The notes: a model not told the origin generated them from the sequence alone. Numbered from the stretch's first letter, positions 8,015-16,885 are shown. The stretch: DNA of 44,869 nt from Lachnospiraceae bacterium (GCA_017556805.1 JAFYMC010000037.1:1-44869); one strand, 5' to 3'. Translations and numbers: made by a program.

Positions 8015-10111
8015 ATGGGAAGTATGTTGTATTTGGCACTGGGCGTGCTGTTCGGGTATGCGGTGTGCGAGACGCTGTTTCCGAATCTGAAAAATTGCGG
8101 GGCCACTACCTTTGATGGGAAGCCGTTATCCATATCCTCTTATCTGATTCGTATTCCGGCATGGGTATTGGCAGGTCTGGTTCCGCTTACCTGGGTGACC
8201 TATCTGACCGCCTATGTGTTAAAGGTGGTGGGTGGCAAGGAGTACCCGCTTCTTACGGCGGATATTATCGTAATGGCATTGTTTTTTGTGCTGACGGCAG
8301 GATTGCTTTTTTTGCGGTACCGGAAGGCAAAGAAGGCATCGGCATCTACAGAGAAGGCAGTTTGGTTTACGGTAGGAGAATGGATTTTCTTTGCAATTCT
8401 TCTTGTGTTTTTTACGCAGTTGATTTTTGATACCTTCAGCGTGAAGGACGGATATTTAAACGTTGGATTTTCCGTGTACAGTGATTTTGCGCCGCACATG
8501 GGCATGATTCGTTCCTTTTCCTACGGGAATAACTTCCCGACGGCATATTCCCATTTTGCCGGTGAGGATATTCGATATCATTTTATGTTCCAGTTCCTGG
8601 TAGGAAATTTGGAGCTTTTGGGCATGCGTGTGGACTGGGCATTTAATTTGCCGAGTATTTTCGGTCTGATGGGTACTTGTATGTTGTTATATGCATTAGG
8701 TGTACGTTTGACCGGAAAGAGGGCGGTCGGATATCTTACCACGGTGTTCTTTATCTTCCGTAGTTCTCCGAGCTTTTTCCGCTTTTTGGCGGAACTTCCG
8801 AAGGAGGAGATTTGGGAGACGTTAAAGACCCAGCAAAGTTTTATCGAGTTTACCCAGAACGAAGGCTGGGGGCTTTGGAATTTGAATGTATACTGTAACC
8901 AGAGACATCTGGCTTTTGCCATGGTGGCTATGCTGTTGGCAATTCACTTTTTCCTGCCGTATGTGTTCGAGATGGCGGAAAAGTTAAGCATAAAGCGGGA
9001 AGCATTGAAGGGAACGGAAGCACAAAAGGACATCTTTTCCGGTGTAAAGCGGATCCCGGAGTACCTAAAGACGTTTTTCTTTACGAAGACTGCCTTTGGC
9101 GTAAAGCATCCGGTACAGGCGCTGTTTCTCGGTATTTTACTGGGAGCACTGGCCTTCTTTAACGGATCGGTATTAACGGCCTGTTGTGCAATGTTGTTCT
9201 TTTTGGCAGCGGTATCGGACCACAGATTGGATTATCTGATTACCGCAGGTACCGCCCTTGTGCTGTCTCTATGTGAGTCAAAGCTTTTTATTGTGGGTTC
9301 TGCAGTGTCCCCGAAGTATCAGTTCGGCTTTTTGGCAGCCAATAAAACTTTCTTCGGTGCCCTTGATTATATGTGGCAGCTGTGGGGCGTTTTACTGTTA
9401 TTTGTTGGAGCATATCTGCTCTTGGGCAAGGGAGTAAAGCGTTATCTGGTATTTGTGTTTGCAGTACCGCTTCTGATGGCCTTTACGGTTTCCCTGACGC
9501 CGGATATTACGGTAAATCATAAGTTTGTCATGATGGCAGAGATGCTTTTGTCGGTGTTTCCGGCAATGATGATTACAGGCTTATGGGAAAAGGGGTGTGC
9601 GCTTGCGACAAATCAGCCGGTTATGCGAAGAATTGTAGCGGCGTTATTGGTGGTATTTTTGACCATTACCGGCTTCTTTGAATATTTCATCGTACAAAGA
9701 CAGTATCAGGCGGTGTATGATCCGCAGGATCCGAGAACGGTGTGGTTTAAGGAAAATACGGACTCTCAGGACGTGATTTTATCCGCGCCGTATGCATTAA
9801 ACGAGGTAGTATTGGGTGGCGCCATGCTTTACTATGGACATGCTTATTACGCCATGTCCGCGGGATATGATACCTATACCAGAGAAGAATATGTAAAGCA
9901 GATGTATGAAGCAGTATCCTCTGCGGAACTGGATGCTTTGGTACAGGAGCATGGAATTACCCATATTGTGGTGGACCGGGATGCCAGAGAGAGTTATTAC
10001 TTTTATGCAAGGGAATATGTAATCGCAGATACCTATGAAGCGGTATTTTCCTACGGAGAGGACGAGAATCGTTTTACCGTATATGATACAAGCAAGAAGC
10101 TGATAAAATAA
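8015..10111 (+). CDS. Large polytopic membrane protein, probable GT-C-fold glycosyltransferase
   Basis: A 698-residue protein with about twelve to fourteen membrane segments and a soluble C-terminal domain (from about 570). That domain contains WFKENT and YYGHAYYAMSAGYDTYTREEY. GT-C enzymes use polyprenyl-phosphate sugars on the outer membrane face, and this architecture plus the neighbouring GtrB-like gene suggests that role. No classical catalytic motif proves it. A loop near residue 150-190 (YSDFAPHMGMIRSFSYGNNFPTAY-like) resembles the acidic first extracellular loop of the class. ATG 8015 is chosen because GGAGG at 8001-8005 is well placed; an in-frame start at 7991 lies inside the previous gene. 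Confidence 0.75.
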   Translation: MGSMLYLALGVLFGYAVCETLFPNLKNCGATTFDGKPLSISSYLIRIPAWVLAGLVPLTWVTYLTAYVLKVVGGKEYPLLTADIIVMALFFVLTAGLLFLRYRKAKKASASTEKAVWFTVGEWIFFAILLVFFTQLIFDTFSVKDGYLNVGFSVYSDFAPHMGMIRSFSYGNNFPTAYSHFAGEDIRYHFMFQFLVGNLELLGMRVDWAFNLPSIFGLMGTCMLLYALGVRLTGKRAVGYLTTVFFIFRSSPSFFRFLAELPKEEIWETLKTQQSFIEFTQNEGWGLWNLNVYCNQRHLAFAMVAMLLAIHFFLPYVFEMAEKLSIKREALKGTEAQKDIFSGVKRIPEYLKTFFFTKTAFGVKHPVQALFLGILLGALAFFNGSVLTACCAMLFFLAAVSDHRLDYLITAGTALVLSLCESKLFIVGSAVSPKYQFGFLAANKTFFGALDYMWQLWGVLLLFVGAYLLLGKGVKRYLVFVFAVPLLMAFTVSLTPDITVNHKFVMMAEMLLSVFPAMMITGLWEKGCALATNQPVMRRIVAALLVVFLTITGFFEYFIVQRQYQAVYDPQDPRTVWFKENTDSQDVILSAPYALNEVVLGGAMLYYGHAYYAMSAGYDTYTREEYVKQMYEAVSSAELDALVQEHGITHIVVDRDARESYYFYAREYVIADTYEAVFSYGEDENRFTVYDTSKKLIK

Positions 10112-10139
10112 AAGAGAAGGAAACGGAAGGAGAATAGGG

Positions 10140-11234
10140 ATGAAGTTTGATTATGTAGTGGTTGGTGCAGGCCTTGCGGGCCTGACGGTAGCGGAACGTA
10201 TTGCCAATGTTCTGGACAAAAAGGTATTGGTAATCGAAAAGAGAGGACATATCGGCGGTAACGTATATGACTCCTACAATGAGGACGGTGTGCTCATTCA
10301 CAATTATGGACCGCACATTTTCCACACTAATGACAAGGGCGTTTACGAGTATTTAAGTCAGTTTACCAAGTGGAACGATTTCTGGCACAGAGTGCTTTCT
10401 TATGTGGACGGGAATCTGATTCCGATGCCGATTACCGTGGAGACGGTGAACAAGCTTTATAATCTGAATTTAAATACCTTTGAAGTAGAGGAATTCTTCA
10501 AAAAGCAGGCTGTGGATATTCCGGAAATTAAGACCAGCCGGGATGTGGCACTGAGCAAGGTGGGCGAGGAAATTTATCAGAAATTCTTCGAAAACTACAC
10601 AAAGAAGCAGTGGGGCCTGGACCCGGCGGAGATTGACACCTCCATTATTTCCCGGATTCCGGTACGTACCAACCGGGATACCAGATACTTTGCGGACAAG
10701 TACCAGGGTATGCCGCGTCATGGTTATACGAAGATGTGTGAGAACATGGTAAAGAATCCGAACATCAAGATTATGTTAAACACGGACTATAAGGAAATCA
10801 TCGGCGATTTGGAGTACGATGCCCTCATTTATACCGGCCCGACGGATTATTTCTATGATTACAAGTACGGTAAGATGGCATACCGCAGTATTCGTTTCGA
10901 GTTTGAAACCCTGGATATGGAGTCCTATCAGGAGGCTCCGGTAGTAAACTATCCGAACGATTATGATTTTACCAGAATCACCGAGTTTAAGAAGATGACC
11001 TGGCAGAAGCACGATAAGACCACGATTTTAAAGGAATTCCCGAATTCCGACGGTGAGCCGTACTACCCGTTCCCGACAGCGGAGTACAAGGAGCAGTTTG
11101 CCAAGTATCGTGCGGAAATGGACAAAGAAACCAATGTATTCTTCATCGGACGTCTGGCAGAATACCGCTACTACAACATGGATGCGGTAGTGCGCAGTGC
11201 ATTAAATCTGTTTGAAGAAAAGCTTGCAAAATAA
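10140..11234 (+). CDS. glf: UDP-galactopyranose mutase
   Basis: This flavoenzyme converts UDP-galactopyranose to UDP-galactofuranose, the donor for galactofuranose-containing surface glycans. The 364-residue length is typical. The FAD-binding start VVVGAGLAGLTVAERIA is clear, followed by KRGHIGGNVYD, the active-site segment HNYGPHIFHTN, and the C-terminal FIGRLAEYRYYNMDAVV that binds the flavin. AAGGAG precedes ATG 10140. Together with the flanking glycosyltransferases it indicates that the operon makes a galactofuranose-bearing polymer, although no galactofuranosyltransferase is unmistakable in the window. Confidence 0.97.
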   Translation: MKFDYVVVGAGLAGLTVAERIANVLDKKVLVIEKRGHIGGNVYDSYNEDGVLIHNYGPHIFHTNDKGVYEYLSQFTKWNDFWHRVLSYVDGNLIPMPITVETVNKLYNLNLNTFEVEEFFKKQAVDIPEIKTSRDVALSKVGEEIYQKFFENYTKKQWGLDPAEIDTSIISRIPVRTNRDTRYFADKYQGMPRHGYTKMCENMVKNPNIKIMLNTDYKEIIGDLEYDALIYTGPTDYFYDYKYGKMAYRSIRFEFETLDMESYQEAPVVNYPNDYDFTRITEFKKMTWQKHDKTTILKEFPNSDGEPYYPFPTAEYKEQFAKYRAEMDKETNVFFIGRLAEYRYYNMDAVVRSALNLFEEKLAK

Positions 11235-11256
11235 ACCCAATAAGGAGAAGGAAGAA

Positions 11257-11985
11257 ATGGACAAGTTGTATATTGTAATTCCGGCATATAACGAACAGGA
11301 GACCATTCAGAGTGTGATCGAGGACTGGCATCCGGTGGCAGTGAAGGCAGGCGCGGACAGCCGCCTTGTGATTATCGATGACGGAAGTAAGGATAACACC
11401 TACGCAATGTTAAAGGAAGCGGAAGCAAAGTATCCGCAACTTATTGCATTGACAAAGCCGAACGGCGGTCACGGTGCAACCCTGTTGTACGGATATAATT
11501 ATGCATTGGAGCAGGGAGCGGATTTTGTATTCCAGACCGACTCCGACGGACAGACTAAGGCAGAGGAGTTCGATGAGTTCTGGGAGCTTCGTAACGAGTA
11601 TGCCATGGTTATCGGACATCGTAACAAAAGAGAAGACGGTGCTTCCAGAGTGTTTGTAACCAAGACCTTAAAGCTGGTATGCTTCCTCTTGTTCCACGTA
11701 AAGCTGACGGATGCCAATACGCCGTTCCGTTTGATGCAGGCAGGAGAACTTAAGAAGGTGCTTCCGCTTATTCCGAAGGATTACAACTTATCCAACGTGG
11801 TAATCTCTGTAATCTTTGCAAAGAAGAAGCTTCCGGTAAAGTATATCCCGATTACTTTCCGTCCGCGTCAGGGTGGTGTCAATTCCATCAACATGAAGCG
11901 TATCTTTAAAATCGGTAAGAAAGCCGTGGGCGATTTCATTAAGATTAACAAGATGGTGAATCAGGCTTGTAAGGAAGCAAAGTAA
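11257..11985 (+). CDS. Family 2 glycosyltransferase (DPM1-like, soluble)
   Basis: The 242-residue product has the GT-A features YIVIPAYNEQET, DDGSKDNTY, and the metal site QTDSDGQT, like polyprenol-phosphate mannosyl- or glucosyltransferases. Unlike the enzyme at 7063 it lacks C-terminal membrane helices, though FRPRQGGVNS matches the acceptor-side motif of the family. The start at 11257 follows AAGGAGAAGG at 11242-11251; a longer frame beginning at 11212 lies within glf and is rejected. It is followed after about 20 bases by the DUF2298-like gene. The sugar and acceptor are unknown. Confidence 0.88.
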   Translation: MDKLYIVIPAYNEQETIQSVIEDWHPVAVKAGADSRLVIIDDGSKDNTYAMLKEAEAKYPQLIALTKPNGGHGATLLYGYNYALEQGADFVFQTDSDGQTKAEEFDEFWELRNEYAMVIGHRNKREDGASRVFVTKTLKLVCFLLFHVKLTDANTPFRLMQAGELKKVLPLIPKDYNLSNVVISVIFAKKKLPVKYIPITFRPRQGGVNSINMKRIFKIGKKAVGDFIKINKMVNQACKEAK

Positions 11986-12006
11986 GTAAGAGAGTTGGTA
12001 CAGAAT

Positions 12007-14406
12007 ATGAAAAATAAGACAAAATGGATTTGGGAAGCCGGTTTTGCGCTTCTCGGAATCCTTGCATTTGCATTGGTATATGACCGGGCCGGAAACATGT
12101 TCCGGGAGGAGGAGCTTATTCCGATAATGGATTGGTGGAAGACGCTTCTGGTGCTGGGAATCGGTTTTTTCCCGCTTACGGCATATATATTCCGGAAGTT
12201 TTCGGATAAGGGCTATATTTTCGGAAAGATTCTGGGCCTTGTAATCAGCGGATGGCTGGTATGGGTTTGTTCTTCCCTGCATATTATAAAGTTTACCGGT
12301 GCGGGATGCTTCGTGTTGCCGGCAATTTGCTTTGTGGCAAATTACGGACTGGCAATCTTTTTCTGTAAAAAGAATAAAGTGAAACTGGGAGAGTTTTTCG
12401 GCTTGACCGACGGCTCCGCCGTGATTCCGAAGGCCATCTGGTATGAGGTATTGTTCTTTGCGGTATTTGCGATGCTTCTGTACATGAAGTGCTTCCGTCC
12501 GGATTTCTCCTGGCAGACCGAGGGCGGAATGGACTATGGTTTTATGATCAGTATGTTGAAATCGGACTATATGCCGCCGGAGGATTTCTGGTATTCCGGA
12601 ACCGATTTGAACTACTACTATCTCGGTCAGTATTTTTGTACCTATCTGACCAGACTGTCCGGTGTCAGCATTAAACTTGCATATAATCTGGCACTTATGA
12701 CCGTAGGTGCATTCAGCGTAGTGCTCTCTTATGCACTGGCTGCCCGGATTTTTGAAGTGTATATGATTGAACGGAGCGAAGAGTATCGGATGCGCGGTAA
12801 GCGTTCGGTGGCTTCCGTACCGTTTCTGCAGCAGGTACTTCCGCGGTTTGCAGGTGTTTTGGCAGGATGCGGAGTTACCTTTGCCTGTACGAACCATTAC
12901 TGGGTCTATCAGAAGCTTGGTCCGGTATTATGTGAGATTATGGGTGTGGAGGGAGACTCTTCCTACTGGTTCTCCGATCCGACCCGTTATATCGGCTGGC
13001 AGGGCGAAGCAACGGACCAGACGATTCACGAGTTTCCGGCTTATTCGCTTGTATTGGGAGATTTGCACGCTCACGTAACGAATATTATGTTTGTACTGAC
13101 CCTGCTTGGAGTTCTCTTTGCTTTCTTGCTGGTACGCAAGGAGCGGATGAAGCTTGCGGTAGCGGGAAAACTTGAGCAGGTAAGCTATAAGAAGGAGCTT
13201 TTAAACCCACAGATTATTATGTTAAGCTTCTTAATCGGTATTTTCCAGATGACAAACTACTGGGATTTCCCGATTTACTTTGTGGTGTGCGGTGCGGTGA
13301 TATTAGTATCCAATGCGGTGGTATGCGGTTTTACGAAAAAAACCTTTATACTGACGGCGGTGCATGCGGCAGAGTTTATCGTGCTGTCTTACGTGACTGC
13401 ATTTATGTTTAACATTCACTTTGAAAGCATGGCCAGCGGAATCGGTATCTGTGACAGACATACGGTGCCGTATCAGATGATTATTGTATGGGGAATGCCG
13501 ATTGCTGCGGTCATTGCATATTTGGTAATTACCATTAAAGAGGAGCAGAAGAGAAGAGAGAACGGTGTAACCGCAACCGAGCATAAGAATGTGTTCTTTG
13601 CATGGTTACAGAATTTAAAGGCTTCCGATTTGTTCCTGCTGGTTCTTGGTTTATGTGCCATCGGTTTAATTTTGATGCCGGAGCTTATCTTTATCAGAGA
13701 TATTTACGGCAGCGATAACCAGCGTACCAATACCATGTTTAAACTGACCTATCAGGCATTTATTCTGTTCGGTGTCTGTATGGGAGTTATTATCACTCGT
13801 CTGTTCCTGCTTCCGAAGACCGGAAAACAGTTTGTGGCGGGCGCTTTGATGCTGTTTTTATTGTATCGTAACATCGGTTACTTCCCGTATGCATGGGAAG
13901 CATGGGCCGGAGATTATAAGGACAGGGAGCGTTACAGCGGTCTGGATTCTACTTTAAGTACCGATATTTCCGATGCGGATATGGCAGCGGTGGAATGGAT
14001 TAACGAAAATATCGAAGGGCGTCCTACCATATTGGAGGCTCACGGTTCCAGTTATCGTACCAACGGCGTGGTATATGACCGTATTTCCGCGTTGACCGGT
14101 TGTCCTACCGTTATCGGCTGGCGTACCCATGAATGGCTGTGGAAGGGTGATATTGCGGCTGTGGATGCCAGAGGAGCGGATGTAGAGGCAATCTACGGTT
14201 GTGCGGATAAGGAACTGGGAACTATGCTGTTACAGCAGTACGATGTGGATTATTTATATGTAGGTGAAGTGGAATACATTAAATACAAGGATGCGGAAGG
14301 CAATTCGTTGTTGGATTACGATTATTTACGGTCCTTGGGTGAAGTGGTGTATGAGGGGGAATCGGAATCCGATTACTTCCAGACTTTTATTGTAAAAGTA
14401 AAATAG
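12007..14406 (+). CDS. DUF2298 (YYY-type) polytopic membrane protein, probable glycosyltransferase
   Basis: A 799-residue protein with many membrane helices. It carries motifs I associate with the DUF2298 membrane family: DLNYYYLGQY with the tyrosine run, HEFPAYSLVLGDLHAHV, and NTMFKLTYQAF. The C-terminal soluble part (from about 640) includes WINENIEG and GWRTHEWLW. The family is thought to be related to GT-C enzymes, so it could transfer lipid-linked sugars outside the membrane; this is inference. ATG 12007 is preferred over TTG 11995, which sits directly on the purine-rich AAGAGAG. It is the last gene of the operon, and its stop codon overlaps a repeated 3' element. Confidence 0.85.
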   Translation: MKNKTKWIWEAGFALLGILAFALVYDRAGNMFREEELIPIMDWWKTLLVLGIGFFPLTAYIFRKFSDKGYIFGKILGLVISGWLVWVCSSLHIIKFTGAGCFVLPAICFVANYGLAIFFCKKNKVKLGEFFGLTDGSAVIPKAIWYEVLFFAVFAMLLYMKCFRPDFSWQTEGGMDYGFMISMLKSDYMPPEDFWYSGTDLNYYYLGQYFCTYLTRLSGVSIKLAYNLALMTVGAFSVVLSYALAARIFEVYMIERSEEYRMRGKRSVASVPFLQQVLPRFAGVLAGCGVTFACTNHYWVYQKLGPVLCEIMGVEGDSSYWFSDPTRYIGWQGEATDQTIHEFPAYSLVLGDLHAHVTNIMFVLTLLGVLFAFLLVRKERMKLAVAGKLEQVSYKKELLNPQIIMLSFLIGIFQMTNYWDFPIYFVVCGAVILVSNAVVCGFTKKTFILTAVHAAEFIVLSYVTAFMFNIHFESMASGIGICDRHTVPYQMIIVWGMPIAAVIAYLVITIKEEQKRRENGVTATEHKNVFFAWLQNLKASDLFLLVLGLCAIGLILMPELIFIRDIYGSDNQRTNTMFKLTYQAFILFGVCMGVIITRLFLLPKTGKQFVAGALMLFLLYRNIGYFPYAWEAWAGDYKDRERYSGLDSTLSTDISDADMAAVEWINENIEGRPTILEAHGSSYRTNGVVYDRISALTGCPTVIGWRTHEWLWKGDIAAVDARGADVEAIYGCADKELGTMLLQQYDVDYLYVGEVEYIKYKDAEGNSLLDYDYLRSLGEVVYEGESESDYFQTFIVKVK

Positions 14407-14445
14407 TCCGTTTTATTGGACTCTATATGATGTATCATAAGAACC
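14405..14445 (+). repeat. 41-bp repeated 3'-end element, copy A
   Basis: Starts on the stop codon of the DUF2298 gene. It aligns without gaps to 39424-39464, with 36 of 41 bases the same. The first part, AGTCCGTTTTATTGGAC, can fold as AGTCC/GGACT with an eight-base loop; ATATGATGTA follows. It ends with AAGAACC, which is the 5' base of the terminator stem. Confidence 0.75.
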
Positions 14446-14477
14446 GTAATAAGGAACAGTCCTTGTTACGGTTCTTA
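14439..14477 (+). terminator. Terminator of the glycan operon
   Basis: A long stem, AAGAACCGTAA...AAGGA with TCCTT...TTACGGTTCTT, around the loop ACAG. The T-run is short, so termination may be less efficient than at the other sites. Confidence 0.75.
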
Positions 14478-14520
14478 ACATTTTAAAATCATGATAAATC
14501 ATTTTATGGAGGACAATACT

Positions 14521-14703
14521 ATGACAGCAACACTTTTTACCCTTGTAATTATCGGCGTGATTTTCTGGCTTGCGTTTCAGAACGGCGTACTTGCTTTTTT
14601 TGCGGCTCTTTGTATTCTTGGTCTCATTGCACTGATTATGGATGAGGCCAGAAAGGAAAGAGAAGAAGAACAGTGTATTGGGGATCGTAAACAAACGGTG
14701 TAA
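14521..14703 (+). CDS. Small membrane protein, 60 residues, unknown function
   Basis: Begins MTATLFTLVIIGVIFW and carries two adjacent hydrophobic stretches (about 4-19 and 23-40). A strongly charged tail DEARKEREEEQ follows, so it looks like a helical hairpin with a cytosolic tail. ATG 14521 is preferred, since TGGAGGACA lies 8-13 bases upstream; the in-frame ATG at 14491 lies before this ribosome site. It stands alone between the glycan operon terminator and the spore-protein gene. No family is recognised. Confidence 0.65.
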   Translation: MTATLFTLVIIGVIFWLAFQNGVLAFFAALCILGLIALIMDEARKEREEEQCIGDRKQTV

Positions 14704-14710
14704 TCTTCCA

Positions 14711-14739
14711 GTTTATTTTTCTGCATAGGACATATAATA
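14711..14739 (+). promoter_or_regulatory. Possible forespore (sigma-G/F-like) promoter of the spore protein
   Basis: GTTTA (14711-14715), 17 bases, then TATAATA (14733-14739). This agrees with the GHATR / CATWMTA pattern at 4 of 5 and 6 of 7 positions. The same bases also hold a sigma-A-like TATAAT, so the assignment rests mainly on the downstream gene. Confidence 0.3.
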
Positions 14740-14808
14740 ACACCGTAATCAAGAAGTACACACACGGCGAAAGCGGTGCGGGTACAAGGATTACAAGACT
14801 TTGAAACA

Positions 14809-14823
14809 TCCCGCATCGCGGGA
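14809..14823 (+). other. Leader hairpin before the spore-protein gene
   Basis: TCCCGC, ATC, GCGGGA form a perfect 6-bp stem ending a few bases before the ribosome site GAGGAAGGAG (14827-14836). It could affect mRNA stability or initiation. Confidence 0.5.
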
Positions 14824-14844
14824 ATTGAGGAAGGAGTGTATACT

Positions 14845-15048
14845 ATGTCTAAGGGTAGAAATCGTGTAGAAGTTCCGGAAGCAAGAGAAGCTATGGATCG
14901 TTTTAAGATGGAAGTTGCATCTGAGATCGGTGTTCCGTTAAAGCAGGGTTATAACGGGGACTTAACCAGCGCTCAGAACGGTTCCGTTGGCGGTGAGATG
15001 GTTCGTCAGATGATCAAGCGTCAGGAAGAGTCTATGTCCGGCAAGTAA
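14845..15048 (+). CDS. Alpha/beta-type small acid-soluble spore protein
   Basis: SASPs coat DNA in dormant spores and are degraded by the GPR protease on germination. The 67-residue product shows the family's two conserved parts: RFKMEVASEIGVPL, which includes the GPR-recognition region, and NGSVGGEMVRQMI. The N-terminus MSKGRNRVEVPEA is charged as in clostridial members. ATG 14845 follows GAGGAAGGAG; a longer frame from 14776 runs through a hairpin and is rejected. Its presence shows that the organism carries spore-coat-core genes and is probably a spore former. Confidence 0.93.
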   Translation: MSKGRNRVEVPEAREAMDRFKMEVASEIGVPLKQGYNGDLTSAQNGSVGGEMVRQMIKRQEESMSGK

Positions 15049-15075
15049 GAATCGGCGAGATTCCTAAGTAAAACA

Positions 15076-15112
15076 GGGGTCGTCACGTTTTCGTGGCGGC
15101 CCTAGTTTTTTT
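15076..15112 (+). terminator. Intrinsic terminator of the spore-protein gene
   Basis: GGGTCGTCACG and CGTGGCGGCCC pair around TTTT, with two G-T pairs, and a run of seven T follows after CTAG. Confidence 0.9.
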
Positions 15113-15133
15113 GTCCTAATTCTGAAATAAAGG

Positions 15134-15162
15134 TTGCAATTCATAGGAGAATGCGATACACT
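15134..15162 (+). promoter_or_regulatory. Promoter of the rsmD-coaD operon
   Basis: TTGCAA (15134-15139), 17 bases, TACACT (15157-15162); the rsmD ATG is at 15199 behind TTGGAGGA. Confidence 0.6.
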
Positions 15163-15198
15163 AAACTTATATCAGTGTGCATGTTTGGAGGATGAGCG

Positions 15199-15753
15199 AT
15201 GAGAGTGATTGCGGGTTCCAGACGGAGTATTCGTCTGACCACGGTAAAGGGAGATAAAGTTCGTCCTACCACGGACCGGATCAAGGAGACCCTGTTTAAT
15301 ATTTTACAGCCGGATATTCCGGGCGCATCCTTTTTGGATTTGTTTTCCGGGAGTGGAGCCATCGGTATTGAGGCACTCAGCCGCGGCGCCAAGGAAACGG
15401 TACTTGTGGAGCAGGACAGAGATGCGCTTGCCTGTATCCGGGAGAACTTAAAAGCGACACGGTTTGAAGCAGAGGCTCAGGTAAAGCAGGGAGATGTGAT
15501 TTCCGTACTTCGTACCTTACAGCATGCGCCCTTTGATTTGATTTTTATGGATCCGCCGTACGACCTCGGTTGGGAGGAAAAGGTACTGACTGTGCTCAGT
15601 CAGGCGTCTTATGTGGACGAGTATACGAAGATTATTGTAGAAGCTTCGGCAGATACGGATATGTCCTATGCGGAGTCTTTGGGGTTTTCGATTTACCGGG
15701 AGAAGAACTACGGGTCCAATAAACATATTTTTTTGGAAAAGAGGAAGCTATGA
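15199..15753 (+). CDS. rsmD: 16S rRNA (guanine-966-N2)-methyltransferase
   Basis: RsmD methylates G966 of 16S rRNA in the assembled 30S subunit using S-adenosylmethionine. The 184-residue protein starts [10 protein letters not shown], has the substrate-binding [13 protein letters not shown], the SAM-binding [12 protein letters not shown] (45-56) and the catalytic DPPY (118-121). Length and motif order are normal. Its stop overlaps the coaD start by four bases (ATGA), indicating translational coupling, and the rsmD-coaD order is widely conserved in Firmicutes (ylbH-ylbI). Confidence 0.97.
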   Translation: MRVIAGSRRSIRLTTVKGDKVRPTTDRIKETLFNILQPDIPGASFLDLFSGSGAIGIEALSRGAKETVLVEQDRDALACIRENLKATRFEAEAQVKQGDVISVLRTLQHAPFDLIFMDPPYDLGWEEKVLTVLSQASYVDEYTKIIVEASADTDMSYAESLGFSIYREKNYGSNKHIFLEKRKL

Positions 15754-16241
15754 GAAGAGGACTTTATCCGGGAAGCTTTGACCCGGTGACATTGGGACAT
15801 TTGGATATTATAAAACGGGCGTCTGAGATTGTGGATGAGCTGATTATCGGCGTGCTTAAGAATAGCTCGAAAAAGAACATGTTTTCCACAGAGGAACGCA
15901 TTGATTTATTAAAGCGAGTCACAGCGGATTTGCCGAATGTGAAGATTATTTCCTTTGACGGATTGTTGGTAGATTGTGCGGTAGAGTATGGTACCCACAC
16001 AATTATCCGAGGCCTCAGAGCGGTTACGGACTTCGAGTATGAGTTGCAGTTGGCCCAGACCAATAAGCGGTTACGGCCGGATATCGATACCGTGTTTTTG
16101 ACCACGAATGTAGAGTATGCCTATCTCAGTTCCAGCATTGTGCGGGAGATTGCCGGTTACGGCGGAGATATCAGTCATTTTGTACCGCAGTGTATTATGG
16201 ATGATGTATATAAAAAAGCGAAGCGAGGAGAGTCAGTATGA
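15750..16241 (+). CDS. coaD: Phosphopantetheine adenylyltransferase
   Basis: CoaD makes dephospho-CoA from 4'-phosphopantetheine and ATP, the penultimate step of coenzyme A synthesis. The 163-residue protein begins [19 protein letters not shown] with the nucleotidyl-transferase T/HxGH motif at 14-17. It also has [14 protein letters not shown] and the C-terminal YLSSSIVRE, corresponding to the ISSTxxR-type ATP site. It overlaps rsmD upstream and the coiled-coil gene downstream by four bases each, so all three are translated from one mRNA. Confidence 0.97.
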   Translation: MRRGLYPGSFDPVTLGHLDIIKRASEIVDELIIGVLKNSSKKNMFSTEERIDLLKRVTADLPNVKIISFDGLLVDCAVEYGTHTIIRGLRAVTDFEYELQLAQTNKRLRPDIDTVFLTTNVEYAYLSSSIVREIAGYGGDISHFVPQCIMDDVYKKAKRGESV

Positions 16242-16885
16242 GTACAAAGCGAATCGAGCAGTTGATTGAAGAAATCTTTGAGTTTGTAGAAAGTTGTAAG
16301 GCATCGGCATTTTCCGGTTCCAAGGTAATTGTACCGAAGGAGGAACTGTATGATTTGTTAGATGAATTACGTTTAAAAGTGCCGGAGGAGATTAAGCGTT
16401 GCCAGAAGATGATTGCCAACCGCGATGCGATTATTGCGGATGCGGAGGACAAGGCTTCTGCCATCGAACAGGCAGCCAGAGCTCAGGCACAGATGTTGGT
16501 AAATGATAATGAAATTACCCAGCAGGCCTATTATCAGGCAAACGAAATGGTTCGTCAGGCAACGGAGCATGCGGAGATGCTGGTTGCGCAGGCTCAGGAG
16601 GAGGCTGACCAGATCCGTCAGGGCGCTCTCGGCTATACCAACGAGATGCTCGGTCGTGTGGAGCAGTTACTGGCTTCCACCTTTGAGATTACGAAGAATC
16701 GTTCCGAGGCGATGTTAGAGTCCATGCATCAGAACCTTGAGATTGTAGCTGCTAACCGCAGAGAGTTAAACGGTGAGGTGCAGCCGGAGGAGGTTCCGGG
16801 ACGTCAGGAGCATCAGGAGCAGCTCGACGACGATTTCGAGTTTGATGAGAATTCCTTCCTTGAAGGCGTTGACGAAGAGGAGTAA
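16238..16885 (+). CDS. Coiled-coil protein, DivIVA/ATPase-subunit-H-like, function unknown
   Basis: A 215-residue, highly charged, alanine/glutamine-rich protein. An N-terminal part (1-65) includes [20 protein letters not shown] long heptad-like coiled coil follows (about 66-180), with repeats such as [11 protein letters not shown] and [20 protein letters not shown]. The tail is acidic, [16 protein letters not shown]. Similar clostridial proteins are often named as ATPase or DivIVA-like by coiled-coil similarity alone, so no enzyme function should be read into that. Start ATG overlaps the coaD stop. Its end lies 20 bases from the end of the convergent ylbJ, with no clear terminator between. 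Confidence 0.85.
   Translation: MSTKRIEQLIEEIFEFVESCKASAFSGSKVIVPKEELYDLLDELRLKVPEEIKRCQKMIANRDAIIADAEDKASAIEQAARAQAQMLVNDNEITQQAYYQANEMVRQATEHAEMLVAQAQEEADQIRQGALGYTNEMLGRVEQLLASTFEITKNRSEAMLESMHQNLEIVAANRRELNGEVQPEEVPGRQEHQEQLDDDFEFDENSFLEGVDEEE

Noticed and set aside
11788-12897. Minus-strand frame of 369 codons across two glycan genes
   Set aside because: It runs over the end of one certain gene and the start of another, and has no domain, no hydrophobic pattern and no ribosome site.
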